A stretch of 64,000 nt of DNA from positions 5,331,001-5,395,000 of the forward strand of contig NZ_CP108427.1 in NCBI RefSeq assembly GCF_035982055.1. Reading direction: 5' to 3'. Of the stretch, positions 35,061 through 43,136 are shown piece by piece (the first letter of the stretch is position 1; every line of letters starts with the position of its first letter). The notes beneath the pieces are model-generated. The model did not search any database. It was not told where the DNA came from and saw only the letters and a program-made list of their open reading frames with translations. The position numbers were made by a program, and so were the translations under genes. This DNA is from Streptomyces sp. NBC_01288. Lineage in GTDB: Bacteria; Actinomycetota; Actinomycetes; Streptomycetales; Streptomycetaceae.

Positions 35061-35271
35061 GAGACGCTTCCTCCCTGTTACCGCACCTTGCCGACCGCGG
35101 AGGCCATCTTGCCAACCTGCCCGCGACGTGTCACGCGAGGGAGTCTAAGGGCAGTCCTTGTGCTCGCGGAGTGAGATGAGAGGGAGGTCGCACGGTGAAG
35201 TGACGTAGAACGTGTGACCGAGCGCTAACCGGCCACCGATCCTCGGCGTCTTCAGCGGCCTCCGGTTGTCT

Positions 35272-35760
35272 CTAGCGACGGGCGCCGAGGTCGGGCAGCA
35301 GCGGAACCATCCCGTTCCAGCGGGAGATCTCGCAGCCGTTGCTCCGGTCGTACGTCGCGTCGACCGGGCGTCCGGCCCAGGTGCCGGTGACATGGGCGGT
35401 GGCCGGGCCGCCGTAGATCATCGTGCACAGGCTGTCCGGGGGCACCGGTGCGAAGGGGTCCTTTCCCCACTGGGTGTTGCGGCCGACGGCCGCGCAGGCG
35501 CCGGTCACGTCCGGGTGGGTGCCGCCGCCGGGGTGGCAGTACAGCTCGCGCGTCCCGTCGGCCGCGCCGCCCGCGTGCCGGACGGTGACGGTGAGGTGGT
35601 CGCCGCCGGACCGGTCCTCGTCGCGGACGGGCGGTGGCGCGAGGGTGCGGGGCGCGGCCGGGGCGGCCCGCGCGAGGGCGACGGCGGGCACCGCGGCCGA
35701 CGAGCCGACGGTGGCGGCGGACGCGGCGACGATCACGAGGAGACGGTTGACCTGCGACAT
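35272..35760 (-). CDS. Subtilisin inhibitor-like protein (SSI family)
   Basis: The 162-residue secreted protein has a signal sequence (MSQVNRLLVIVAASAATVGS onward), Cys pairs at YCHP...GAC and SLC...GCEI, and the SSI core YGGPATAHVTGTWAGRPVDA with TYDRSNGCEISRWN. The reactive-site region is CTMIYGGP, giving a predicted P1 Met and P1' Ile, so subtilisin- or chymotrypsin-like targets are expected. SSI proteins are abundant extracellular protease inhibitors in Streptomyces. Confidence 0.93.
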   Translation of the reverse strand: MSQVNRLLVIVAASAATVGSSAAVPAVALARAAPAAPRTLAPPPVRDEDRSGGDHLTVTVRHAGGAADGTRELYCHPGGGTHPDVTGACAAVGRNTQWGKDPFAPVPPDSLCTMIYGGPATAHVTGTWAGRPVDATYDRSNGCEISRWNGMVPLLPDLGARR

Positions 35761-35928
35761 GACCTGACTAACGCCCGCCGCCCCCGGACGTTGCGGACCC
35801 GGCGGCCGGCATCAACGGCTTTGCCCTGCGGGCCGCCTGCCTAGTACCGTGGGAGGCGATTGGTGACACCGCGCTCGTCTGTGTCATCATCTGCACGCAC
35901 CTTCCGCGCTCGCGCGGGTGGTTGTGCT

Positions 35929-36019
35929 GGAGGCGTCGCCTAGTCCGGTCTATGGCGCCGCACTGCTAATGCGGTTTGGGACGCAAATCCCATCGAGGGT
36001 TCAAATCCCTCCGCCTCCG
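35929..36019 (+). tRNA. tRNA-Ser (GCU anticodon)
   Basis: Acceptor GGAGGCG pairs with CGCCTCC, the variable arm is long, the anticodon loop is CTGCTAA (GCT), and the T arm contains GTTCAAAT. Length 91. Confidence 0.95.
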
Positions 36020-36027
36020 CACCTCGT

Positions 36028-36058
36028 CGAAGCCCCGGTCCGCGCGACCGGGGCTTCG
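36028..36058 (+). terminator. Hairpin terminator after tRNA-Ser(GCU)
   Basis: A 13-bp perfect stem (CGAAGCCCCGGTC with its complement) with a 5-base loop begins 9 bp after the tRNA. Confidence 0.8.
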
Positions 36059-36214
36059 GTCGTTCCCGGAACCCCTCCGTAAGGCCGTTTTCGCAGCTCA
36101 CAAGGGGTATGGCTAACGGATTTCACATGGCGGCGGCAGTCATGTAATGTTCTTCCTGTCGCCGCGAGCGGGCCGGAAGGGCCGGGAACGACGAAGGAAA
36201 ACAAGAGAAAACAA

Positions 36215-36287
36215 GCACTCGTAGCTTAACGGATAGAGCATCTGACTACGGATCAGAAGGTTGCAGGTTCGAATCCTGCCGAGTGCA
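36215..36287 (+). tRNA. tRNA-Arg (ACG anticodon)
   Basis: Acceptor GCACTCG pairs with CGAGTGC, the anticodon loop is CTACGGA (ACG), the T arm contains GTTCGAAT, and the length is 73. The A34 of this tRNA is the substrate of TadA, whose gene is at 62.9 kb. Confidence 0.96.
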
Positions 36288-36295
36288 CATCTGAC

Positions 36296-36325
36296 GAGAG
36301 GCCCCGGAGTGATCCGGGGCCTCTC
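36296..36325 (+). terminator. Hairpin terminator after tRNA-Arg
   Basis: A 13-bp perfect stem (GAGAGGCCCCGGA with its complement) with loop GTGA begins 9 bp after the tRNA. Confidence 0.8.
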
Positions 36326-36511
36326 GCGTGTGCCCCGGCGGCTGTTTTTCGAAGGCCCGCGGCGGTTCCGGGACGGGTCCGGGAACGGCCAGGTCAGGGG
36401 CGTGAGGGGTACGTCCGGGGCGGCGCCGTGGTTCCCGGTTGCCCGATCTGTGATGAACAAGCGATGTGGACGGCCTCAGCGAGTGGCGTGTCTAGGCCCA
36501 TACTGGAGTCA

Positions 36512-36733
36512 ATGACAAAGCCAGCTGCACCGAAGCGCTATTTGCCCACCAGTCCCTTCAAGGCCCCGGCCGCGGCGGCACCCAAGCAGTTCGCCGTGGG
36601 CGACCAGGTCACACACGACATGTACGGCCTCGGCCGGGTCATCGGCATCGAGGACGGAATCGCGGTGCTCGTCGACTTCGGGTCGGTCCAGGAGCGCATC
36701 CTGAGTCCGTACGCCAAGATGAGCAAGCTGTAG
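36512..36733 (+). CDS. Small KOW/CarD-like domain protein
   Basis: The 73-residue protein has a basic, Pro/Ala-rich N-terminus (MTKPAAPKRYLPTSPFKAPA) and a short SH3-like domain (FAVGDQVTHDMYGLGRVIGI then VLVDFGS). This resembles the N-terminal RNA-polymerase-interaction module of CarD or a KOW motif, without the CarD DNA-binding helices. GGAG precedes ATG 36512. An RNA-polymerase or ribosome-associated role is only an analogy. Confidence 0.75.
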   Translation: MTKPAAPKRYLPTSPFKAPAAAAPKQFAVGDQVTHDMYGLGRVIGIEDGIAVLVDFGSVQERILSPYAKMSKL

Positions 36734-36769
36734 GACCGCTGTGCCCGGTTCACGGCACACCAGGTCCTA
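36731..36769 (+). terminator. Nested inverted repeat overlapping the stop of the KOW-like gene
   Basis: Outer arms TAGGACC / GGTCCTA (36731-36737, 36763-36769) surround an inner GTGCC / GGCAC stem. The first arm starts with the TAG stop itself. It may be a terminator or attenuator ahead of the frame at 36798. Confidence 0.5.
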
Positions 36770-36797
36770 GCGGCCTGTAACGAACGGGAGACCTCTC

Positions 36798-36980
36798 ATC
36801 GAACTGACCTCGCTGTTCTCCGCCCCGGAAGGGGCGTCCCGCCAATCCAGCGCGGGATCGCCCCCTCCGGCGACGAACCCCTTCCAGGCCCCGGACTTCG
36901 GGGAGGACGAGTCGCTGCTGCTCGACGACGGGCAGGCACCCTTCTCGGACATGGACGAGGCTTTCCGCAGGGCGGGCTAG
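36798..36980 (+). CDS. Candidate 60-residue acidic protein lacking a standard start codon
   Basis: The frame from 36771 to TAG 36978 has no ATG, GTG or TTG but shows strong coding bias: about 88% G/C at third positions, with lower second positions. GGGAG lies eight bases before ATC 36798, so an ATC start (or the CTG two codons later) is possible. The product would begin IELTSLFSAPEG, contain FQAPDFGEDESLLLDDG, and end DMDEAFRRAG. It could also be a pseudogene remnant. Function unknown. Confidence 0.4.
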   Translation: MELTSLFSAPEGASRQSSAGSPPPATNPFQAPDFGEDESLLLDDGQAPFSDMDEAFRRAG

Positions 36981-37077
36981 TTCAAGGCGGGCAGGGCTTC
37001 CACGGTCAGGTCCGGCGAAGCCCGTCAGTCGACGACGAGCCATTTCTCCAGCGGTCCTTCAGCGACCCCGCGGACTC

Positions 37078-37530
37078 TCAGCGAGCCTCCGCCGGCCACC
37101 CCGTGGCGCGGAACACGGCGACGGGGTCCAGATAGTCGCGCCAGTGCGTCACCTGCCGGTCCTTGACGGTGAGCACGGAGACGAAGTGGTTGTCGTAGGC
37201 CCGCCCGGTGCGGACAGCCCGTCCGTGCACCGCGTACTCAAGGACGACCACGGACGTCCCGGGGTCCCGGTGGACGGCCAGTTCGTCCGCGCTGTGCAGC
37301 AGCATGACGTCGCCGTAGCCGCGATACAGGTCCGCCACCGCCCCGCGTCCCTCAACCCGGCGCGGGTAGCCGGGCACGGACACGACGTACTCGACGACCA
37401 CGTCCTCGGCCAGGAGGTCGAAGAAGTGATCGCCGTCGACGAGCCCCGCGAGCCCCTCCCGGACGATCCGGAAGAACGGGTCGAGCGCCGCGAACTCGCC
37501 CGTGTTCTCGACGTGTTCGGACTCGGCCAT
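37078..37530 (-). CDS. SnoaL-like / NTF2-fold protein
   Basis: The 150-residue protein fits the nuclear-transport-factor-2 fold: DPFFRIVREGLAGLVDGDHF, a conserved YVVSVPGYPRRVEGRGAVAD stretch, and VLTVKDRQVTHWRDYLDPVA near the end. Such proteins are small enzymes or ligand binders. It lies 2 bp downstream of the NmrA-type reductase gene and is surely co-transcribed. ATG 37530. Confidence 0.87.
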   Translation of the reverse strand: MAESEHVENTGEFAALDPFFRIVREGLAGLVDGDHFFDLLAEDVVVEYVVSVPGYPRRVEGRGAVADLYRGYGDVMLLHSADELAVHRDPGTSVVVLEYAVHGRAVRTGRAYDNHFVSVLTVKDRQVTHWRDYLDPVAVFRATGWPAEAR

Positions 37531-37532
37531 GG

Positions 37533-38390
37533 TCACTTCGCCCCCGCCCGGCGCACCCAGGCGCCGGCGTTGCGCCGCGCGAAGTCGTCGAAGCCGGCCG
37601 GCGCTCGGCCGGTGACCTTCTCGATGTCGTCGTTGGGCGTGGAACCGTTCCCGGAGACGATGGCGCCGGTCAGCCAGCGGAGCATCACCGCGTAGTCGGC
37701 GGGGACGATCCCGGCCGCGACCGCGCCGCCGATCCACGCCTCGGGGTCGATGTCCTGGTGCCGGACGGGCCGGCCGCTCACGGCGGTGATGGTGTCGGCG
37801 ACCTCGGCGACGGTGAGGGCCCGCGGTCCGGTCGGCGCGTACGACGCCCCGGCATGGGCCTCGGGATCGAGCAGCGTCTCCACCGCGACGGCGGCGATGT
37901 CGCCCGCGTCGACGAACGCCTCCCTACGGCCGCCGGTCGGCACCGTGATCACACCGTCGACGACCGGCAGGTGCGCGTCGCTGAAGTTCTGCATCACCCA
38001 CGCGGGACGCAGGATCGCGTGCGTGAGGGTGTCGCGGGCGGCGAGATCGTCCTCCACGGCCCTGATGTCGACGTCCGGGGGCGCCAGTTGGCCGCCGTAG
38101 GTGCTGAGGTACGTGACGTGACGTACCCCCGCGGCCACGGCGAGGTCGAGGAACGCGGCCACCTGGTCGGCGTAGGAGATCCGCAGGACGGGGGTGACGA
38201 GGTAGAGGCGGTCGACGCCGGCGAGGGCGGCGGGGTGGGTGGTGGGGTCGTCCCAGTCGAAGGGCACGTCGGCGCCGTGGCGGGCGGCGGTGCGGGCGGG
38301 CAGTCCCCGTTCGGAGAGCCGCCGTGCCAGGAGGGAGCCGGTCCGGCCGGTGCCGCCGAGGACGAGTGCGGTGGGAGGTGATCCAGTCAT
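37533..38390 (-). CDS. NmrA/SDR-type NAD(P)-binding protein
   Basis: The 285-residue atypical short-chain dehydrogenase has the Rossmann motif VLGGTGRTGSLLARRLSERG at residues 10-29 and the later NmrA-like segments RHVTYLSTYGG and FVDAGDIAAVAVETLL. These proteins are NADPH-dependent oxidoreductases or redox sensors. It diverges from an AraC-family regulator and heads a two-gene operon with the SnoaL-like protein. Confidence 0.9.
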   Translation of the reverse strand: MTGSPPTALVLGGTGRTGSLLARRLSERGLPARTAARHGADVPFDWDDPTTHPAALAGVDRLYLVTPVLRISYADQVAAFLDLAVAAGVRHVTYLSTYGGQLAPPDVDIRAVEDDLAARDTLTHAILRPAWVMQNFSDAHLPVVDGVITVPTGGRREAFVDAGDIAAVAVETLLDPEAHAGASYAPTGPRALTVAEVADTITAVSGRPVRHQDIDPEAWIGGAVAAGIVPADYAVMLRWLTGAIVSGNGSTPNDDIEKVTGRAPAGFDDFARRNAGAWVRRAGAK

Positions 38391-38429
38391 GGCTCCATCG
38401 TGGGAGCGCGGAGCGGGCGGATCAATGCG

Positions 38430-38445
38430 TGAATCGCTTGATTCA
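38430..38445. promoter_or_regulatory. Inverted repeat between divergent reductase and AraC genes
   Basis: TGAATC-GCTT-GATTCA has 6-bp perfect arms, within the 111-bp intergenic region. It could be the binding site of the AraC-type regulator or of another factor. Confidence 0.45.
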
Positions 38446-38501
38446 TTACGTCAGACGCTCGAAGGAACCCTTGCCGGAGCCTTCTGACGGATACTGATCG
38501 G

Positions 38502-39440
38502 GTGGACATACTGCACGATCGCCTCGCGCGGGCCCGCGCCTCCAGTGCCGTCTTCGCGCGGACGGTGGCCGAGCCGCCGTGGGGACTGCGGCTGGCCGGG
38601 TCGATCCAACTGGCCGTGCACACCGTCGTACGGGGGCGGGGCTGGCTGTGGCTGGACGACCCCGGCGGCGCGGTGGAACTGGTACCGGGTGAGGTGACGC
38701 TCGTGCGCGGCGGCCCCGACCACCACATCGGGCACGAGCCGGGCGCGGACTGCCTCGAACCGGAGGAGTTCCGAGACAGGCATGCCGGCGACGGGAGTTC
38801 GGAGGATCCGCGGGCGACGGTGTTCCTCTGCGGGGCGTACCGGTTCTCGGGTGACATCGGCGCCGGGCTGCTGGAGGCGCTGCCGCAGGTGCTGACGCTT
38901 TCGGCGGCGGTGGGGGATCCGTTGCGGGACGTGATCGGGCTGCTGTCCCACGAGTTGGCGACGCCGGCGCCGGGCGAACCGGGCGGGCCCACGGTTCTGG
39001 ACCGGCTCCTGGACGTCCTCCTGGTGCTGGCCATCCGCAACGACTTCCGGCGCAGCCCCAACGCGCCCCGCTGGTACCGGGCGTGCGCGGACCCCCGCCT
39101 GAACGCCGCGCTCCAGGCCGTCCACGAAGACGCCGGCCACCCCTGGACGGTCCCCGAACTCGCCGCGATCAGCGGCCTGTCGAGGGCCGCCTTCGCCCGC
39201 GCCTTCCGCGACGCCCTCGGCCAGACCCCGATCCAGTACCTGACCGACTGGCGGATGGCCCTCGCCCGCGACCACCTCCGCACCGGCGACCTCCCCCTCA
39301 CGGCCATCGCCCACGCCGTCGGCTACACCTCGCCGTACGCCTTCGCGGCAGCGTTCACCCGCCGGCACGGGGAACCGCCGGGGAGTTGGCGGCGACGGGA
39401 GTCACACCTCGCGAACGACCTTCACCCGTACGCCCATTGA
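38502..39440 (+). CDS. AraC-family transcriptional regulator (cupin_6 + HTH)
   Basis: The 312-residue protein has an N-terminal cupin-like sensor (about residues 1-190, with LAVHTVVRGRGWLWLDDPGG and RGGPDHHIGHEPG). The C-terminal double HTH includes WTVPELAAISGLSRAAFARA and LTAIAHAVGYTSPYAFAAAF. It diverges from the NmrA-type reductase operon and probably controls it. GTG 38502. Confidence 0.9.
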   Translation: MDILHDRLARARASSAVFARTVAEPPWGLRLAGSIQLAVHTVVRGRGWLWLDDPGGAVELVPGEVTLVRGGPDHHIGHEPGADCLEPEEFRDRHAGDGSSEDPRATVFLCGAYRFSGDIGAGLLEALPQVLTLSAAVGDPLRDVIGLLSHELATPAPGEPGGPTVLDRLLDVLLVLAIRNDFRRSPNAPRWYRACADPRLNAALQAVHEDAGHPWTVPELAAISGLSRAAFARAFRDALGQTPIQYLTDWRMALARDHLRTGDLPLTAIAHAVGYTSPYAFAAAFTRRHGEPPGSWRRRESHLANDLHPYAH

Positions 39441-39465
39441 CACCCTCAGGGGGTCCGGTTCAGCC

Positions 39466-40407
39466 ATGGTCACCCACCGCCAGGAGCACACCGCCCACTG
39501 GACGCGGTACTTCGCCGACCGGGGTCACGGAGACGTCCAGCCGCTCGCCGCGGGCGTCGAGGGAGCCGTCTACCGGCTCGGCGACGGGATCGTCGGCAAG
39601 GTGTGGAGCGGGCGGCGGCCGGTCGGGGTGGAGCTGATGCGGCGGGTGTACGCGGACATCGCCGGGCACGCGGCGCTGTTGCCCTTCGCCACGCCGGAGA
39701 TCCTCGGTGTCGAGGAGCATGACGGGGTTCTGGTCACCTACGAACGGGAGTTGGGAGGCGTCCCGTTGCGTGCCGACTCGGCGGTCGTGGCGCCGGGGCG
39801 GGAGTTGGCCGCGCGGGAGACCGACGCCCTGTTGACGGTGCTGCGCGGGCTGGCCGCCGTGCCCGGTACGGAGGCCATGCGGCGGCTTGTCGTGCAGGGT
39901 GACGACCGGCCTCTCTGGGAGGGGCACGGCCGTTTTCCCGACGCGCTCGCCGATCTCGTCCGGCGGGCCGTTCGCCGGCACGGTGGTCTGCTCGCCGCCC
40001 GGGTTCCCGGCCTCGCGGGCATCGTGCGCGAGACGGTGGAATCCCTGGGGGCGCTTCCGGACGGCGGGCCGGTCGGCGTCGTGCACGGTGACCTAGTGCC
40101 GCCCAACGTCCACGTCGACGACACCGGCGCCCCTACGGCCGTACTCGACTTCGGGTTCTTCACCACCGCCGGCGACCCGGCCTTCGAGGCCGCCGTGGCA
40201 GCCGCCGTGTGGGACATGTACGGGCCGTACGCGGATCGGCACACCGCCACCCTCACCCGGTTGTTCGCCGAGGAGTTCCGGTACTCGCCCGCCACGCTCG
40301 TCCTCTATCAACGGGCGTATGCGCTGGCGACCTACGACCTGTTCTCGTCGGACGGGGGCGACGGGCATTTCCGCTGGTGCGCCGGGGTCCTCACGCGGCC
40401 GCGCTGA
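39466..40407 (+). CDS. Aminoglycoside phosphotransferase-family kinase
   Basis: The 313-residue APH/choline-kinase fold has catalytic loop VGVVHGDLVPPNVHVDD (Brenner motif) and metal-binding VLDFGFFTTAGDP. The N-terminal lobe contains GVEGAVYRLGDGIVGKVW with the ATP-contacting Lys. Not a known resistance enzyme; the substrate is unclear. It lies 25 bp after the AraC gene, and its 3' end overlaps the convergent GtrA gene by 17 bp. Confidence 0.85.
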   Translation: MVTHRQEHTAHWTRYFADRGHGDVQPLAAGVEGAVYRLGDGIVGKVWSGRRPVGVELMRRVYADIAGHAALLPFATPEILGVEEHDGVLVTYERELGGVPLRADSAVVAPGRELAARETDALLTVLRGLAAVPGTEAMRRLVVQGDDRPLWEGHGRFPDALADLVRRAVRRHGGLLAARVPGLAGIVRETVESLGALPDGGPVGVVHGDLVPPNVHVDDTGAPTAVLDFGFFTTAGDPAFEAAVAAAVWDMYGPYADRHTATLTRLFAEEFRYSPATLVLYQRAYALATYDLFSSDGGDGHFRWCAGVLTRPR

Positions 40408-40855
40408 ACGCGGGGGTTGCCACCGTCGGCCGTACCGCGATCGCGACCGGAGCCGAGGCGCCGCGGTCGGCGAAGACGAACAGGCGGAGGACCAGGAAGC
40501 GGCCGATACCGGCGAGGCCGGAGGCGGTGAGGTAGACGGCCTGTTCGGTGAGCATGCCCGGGGAGGACTGGACGGTGTGGAGGACGAGTATCGCCGCGGA
40601 CGTCGCCGCGTAGGCCGCCGTGGCCGATCCCGCCGACTGCCAGTGCTCGCGCCAACCCGGGCGGCGGCCGGTGCCGAAGGTGAACAGGGCGTGCAGTTCG
40701 GTGCAGAGGACGGTCGAGGCGATCGTGATCAGGGCGTTCGCCGCCGCCCAGGGCATCAGCGCGGCCAGCAGCGGTACCGCCGCGCTGGACAGGACCCCGA
40801 CACCGCCGCCGCACACCACGAACCTGACGAAGGACGCGAACGGGGCGGGCTTCAT
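40391..40855 (-). CDS. GtrA-like four-helix membrane protein
   Basis: The 154-residue protein begins MKPAPFASFVRFVVCGGGVG and has four hydrophobic helices. The GtrA family hallmark region is ANALITIASTVLCTELHALF then FTFG. GtrA proteins help flip polyprenyl-linked sugars. No glycosyltransferase is adjacent. ATG 40855 has GGAGGG upstream; the 21-residue extension to 40918 has no coding character. Confidence 0.85.
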   Translation of the reverse strand: MKPAPFASFVRFVVCGGGVGVLSSAAVPLLAALMPWAAANALITIASTVLCTELHALFTFGTGRRPGWREHWQSAGSATAAYAATSAAILVLHTVQSSPGMLTEQAVYLTASGLAGIGRFLVLRLFVFADRGASAPVAIAVRPTVATPAFSAAA

Positions 40856-41029
40856 GGGATTTCCCTCCGTACGGCGGCTGTTGGGCCTGCGCCGACCCTC
40901 TTGACCGGCTGAGGTCAACGATGCCGTCGTACGGTTCCGGGCACGATGGAGCGGTCTCCCGGACCGTGGGGGGAGTGGGCTGTACCTACGGGGTCGGGTT
41001 AGCCCCCCTACGCGGTTGGGCCGGCCGGC

Positions 41030-41464
41030 TCACAACTCCTTGTCCCTGGCCCGGAGTTCCTCCATATAGTCCTGCGCCAGCGTCGACGTCCGCGTGAACC
41101 AGTCGTTCAGTACGGCGATCTCGGCGGGGGAGTAGTCGGCGAACTGGGCGTTGAGGCGGTCGTAGTAGGGGCCGTAGAGGGCGACGACTCGGGTCACCGC
41201 GGCCGGTACCGAGGCGACGCGGACGCGGCGGCGGTCGGCCGGGTCGGGGACGCGGGTGATGAAACCGGCGCGTTCCAGGCGGTTGAGGATGCCGGTCACC
41301 GCGCCCGTCGTGACGTGGACGTGTGCGGCGAGATCGCCCGCGGTGAGGAGGTGCTCGCCGGACCTGATGACGTAGGCGAAACAGACGAGATCGGTGACGT
41401 TCAGGCCCAGCCGTTCGGCCATTTCCTGCTGGCCGAGCTGGGCGGTGGCGATGAGGGAGTCCAT
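41030..41464 (-). CDS. MarR-family transcriptional regulator
   Basis: The winged-helix core is LTAGDLAAHVHVTTGAVTGI then LNRLERAGFITRVPDPADRR, flanked by dimerisation helices. ATG 41464 gives 144 residues, the usual size. Longer frames overlap a divergent small membrane protein. Possible targets are that protein and the GtrA gene downstream. Confidence 0.85.
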   Translation of the reverse strand: MDSLIATAQLGQQEMAERLGLNVTDLVCFAYVIRSGEHLLTAGDLAAHVHVTTGAVTGILNRLERAGFITRVPDPADRRRVRVASVPAAVTRVVALYGPYYDRLNAQFADYSPAEIAVLNDWFTRTSTLAQDYMEELRARDKEL

Positions 41465-41492
41465 CGCGTCCAGCGCCTGGGCCGGGGTGGGG

Positions 41493-41783
41493 GTGTGCGC
41501 GGTCTCCGCCCTCCAGATCGGGGTCGGGCTGGGGATCGTCGCGGCGGGCGTCCTGGTGACGTGGGCGCTGCATCTCACCGGCTGGGGGAAGCCGCCCGGG
41601 CGCCGGGACCGGGCGCAGTGGGGGATGCGGGTGCGGGACCCGTCGGCGCGGGCGGGACATGCGGGGTGTGTCGGGTGCCGGCTGGCGGGGCGGGGGCGGG
41701 CGGCCGAGGAGTACACGGCCGAGGAGCGCGCGATGGCGGTCGTGCCGCGCGAGTCCGCCCCGGCCGGTGGAACCGCGGGCTGA
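41493..41783 (+). CDS. Small single-pass membrane protein
   Basis: GTG 41493 opens a 96-residue frame with one N-terminal membrane helix (QIGVGLGIVAAGVLVTWALH) and a cytoplasmic tail containing a CVGC pair and EEYTAEERAMAVV. The GTG has a purine-rich upstream stretch. Codon bias supports coding. I do not recognise a named family. Confidence 0.6.
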   Translation: MCAVSALQIGVGLGIVAAGVLVTWALHLTGWGKPPGRRDRAQWGMRVRDPSARAGHAGCVGCRLAGRGRAAEEYTAEERAMAVVPRESAPAGGTAG

Positions 41784-41819
41784 CGCGGTTGTCAGTGCCG
41801 CCGTCTAGTCTCGTGAGCG

Positions 41820-42740
41820 ATGGCACAGACATCACGGGCATCACAGACGTGGAAGTGCTCGGGGCTGCGGTGGGCGGTGGACGGACCCGAGCTGAAGTGG
41901 GACGGCGGGCGCGGGAGCCCGTTGCCCCGGGGGAAGCGGGTGGCCTTCGAGGTCGCGGAAGGGGGCGGGCGGACATGTGTGGGGGCGCGGAGGCACGCCT
42001 GCCCGGTGCGGGCGGCCGTGCCGGAGCGGAGCACGGGCGCGCGGTGCGAGGAGTGCGCGCGGCTGGACCGGGCGCACTCGGTGGCCGCCGACACCATCGC
42101 GGACGACCCGCGGCCGTACCACGTGTACCTGGCCTGGTTCGGCCCCGGCCTGCTCAAGGTCGGCATCACCGCCGAAGAACGCGGCTCCGCACGCCTGCTT
42201 GAACAGGGCGCCGTCTGCTTCAGCTGGCTGGGCCTCGGCCCGCTGATGGCGGCCCGCCGCTCGGAGGAACTGCTGCGCGCCGCCCTACGGGTCCCGGACC
42301 GGATTCCCTACGGCGAGAAGCGCGTCGTCCGTTCCGCGTTGCCGACGTCGGCGGCGGAGCGGGCCGCCGAGATCGCCGACCTGCACACCCGCGCCCTCGC
42401 GCTGCGCGAATGGCCGGAGTCGCTCCACCGCGAGCCGTACCGACCCGTGGACCACGTCGACGTCTTCGGCCTCGCGGGACTCCCGGCCGCCGTCGGTGAG
42501 GTGAGCGGGCTGGTCGCGGGCGGGGTGGTGAGCGGGGAGGTCGTCGCGGTGGCGGGACCTGACCTCCACCTCGCGACCGGGCGGGGGGTGGTCGTGCTGG
42601 ATACCCGGCTGATGACGGGGTGGGAGTTGATCCCGGCCGGGGGTGAGGCCGGGGGTGATGGGGGTGACACGGGTGGATTCACCGTGCCGGTACGGGAGTT
42701 CAGGCGGGAGGTGCCGGGGGTGCAGGAGGGGTTGTTCTGA
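41820..42740 (+). CDS. DUF2797 domain protein
   Basis: The 306-residue protein begins with a Cys-containing segment (SQTWKCSGLRWAVDG...RRHACPVR...CEECARLD), probably metal-binding. A stretch like the GIY-YIG superfamily follows (YHVYLAWFGPGLLKVGITAE, then RLLEQGA). This layout is DUF2797, of unknown function. The C-terminal region is Gly-rich. ATG 41820 follows the small membrane protein by 36 bp. Confidence 0.85.
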   Translation: MAQTSRASQTWKCSGLRWAVDGPELKWDGGRGSPLPRGKRVAFEVAEGGGRTCVGARRHACPVRAAVPERSTGARCEECARLDRAHSVAADTIADDPRPYHVYLAWFGPGLLKVGITAEERGSARLLEQGAVCFSWLGLGPLMAARRSEELLRAALRVPDRIPYGEKRVVRSALPTSAAERAAEIADLHTRALALREWPESLHREPYRPVDHVDVFGLAGLPAAVGEVSGLVAGGVVSGEVVAVAGPDLHLATGRGVVVLDTRLMTGWELIPAGGEAGGDGGDTGGFTVPVREFRREVPGVQEGLF

Positions 42741-42861
42741 CGCCGGGCTGAAGTGACCGGGGTTATGGGGCGGCCGCCGGGGTCGCCGGGGTCGTCGGGC
42801 GGCCGGAGTAGTCGTCGGGCGGTGGGGATGTCGGGCAGCCGCCGTAGTCGTCAGGCTGTGC

Positions 42862-43085
42862 GGGAAGCGGGAAGCGGGAAGCGGGAAGCGGGAAGCCGGA
42901 AGCGGGAAGCGGGAAGCGGGAAGCGGGGAAGCCGGAAGCCGGGAAGTCGGGAAGCCGGAAGCCGGGAAGCCGGAAGCCGGGAAGCCGGAAGCCGGGAAGT
43001 CGGGAAGCCGGAAGCGGGGAAGCCGGAAGCGGGGAAGCCGGAAGCGGGGAAGCCGGAAGCCGGCAGCGGGCAGTCGGAAGCCGGC
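42862..43085 (+). repeat. G-rich tandem array of 7-8 bp units
   Basis: GGGAAGC, GGAAGCC and GGGGAAGCC units alternate for about 225 bp. At 42862-42892 five GGG tracts are exactly 7 bp apart, fitting the G-quadruplex pattern G3-N4. Later parts become 15-bp composite units. The array lies 50 bp upstream of the gene at 43137. One frame through it is open (GSREA/GKPEA repeats), but the stronger start is downstream. Confidence 0.9.
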
Positions 43086-43136
43086 AGCCGCAGTAGGCAT
43101 CGGGAAGTGCGGGAAGCGGGCTGGGAGGGAGTCGTC

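Noticed and set aside
30684..35174. A 1496-codon open frame on the + strand opposite the giant sensor protein
   Set aside because: It is the antisense shadow of the 1526-residue gene. Its product is Arg/His/Gly/Leu-rich without domains, as expected from high-GC complementary strands.
36750..37043. Minus-strand open frame of 97 codons
   Set aside because: The + strand frame in the same place has much stronger third-position GC bias; the minus product is Arg/Gly/Pro-rich and featureless.
42753..43136. Upstream extension of the hypothetical gene through the G-rich repeat array
   Set aside because: The frame is open only because the repeat lacks stops. A strong ribosome site and ATG lie after the array at 43137.
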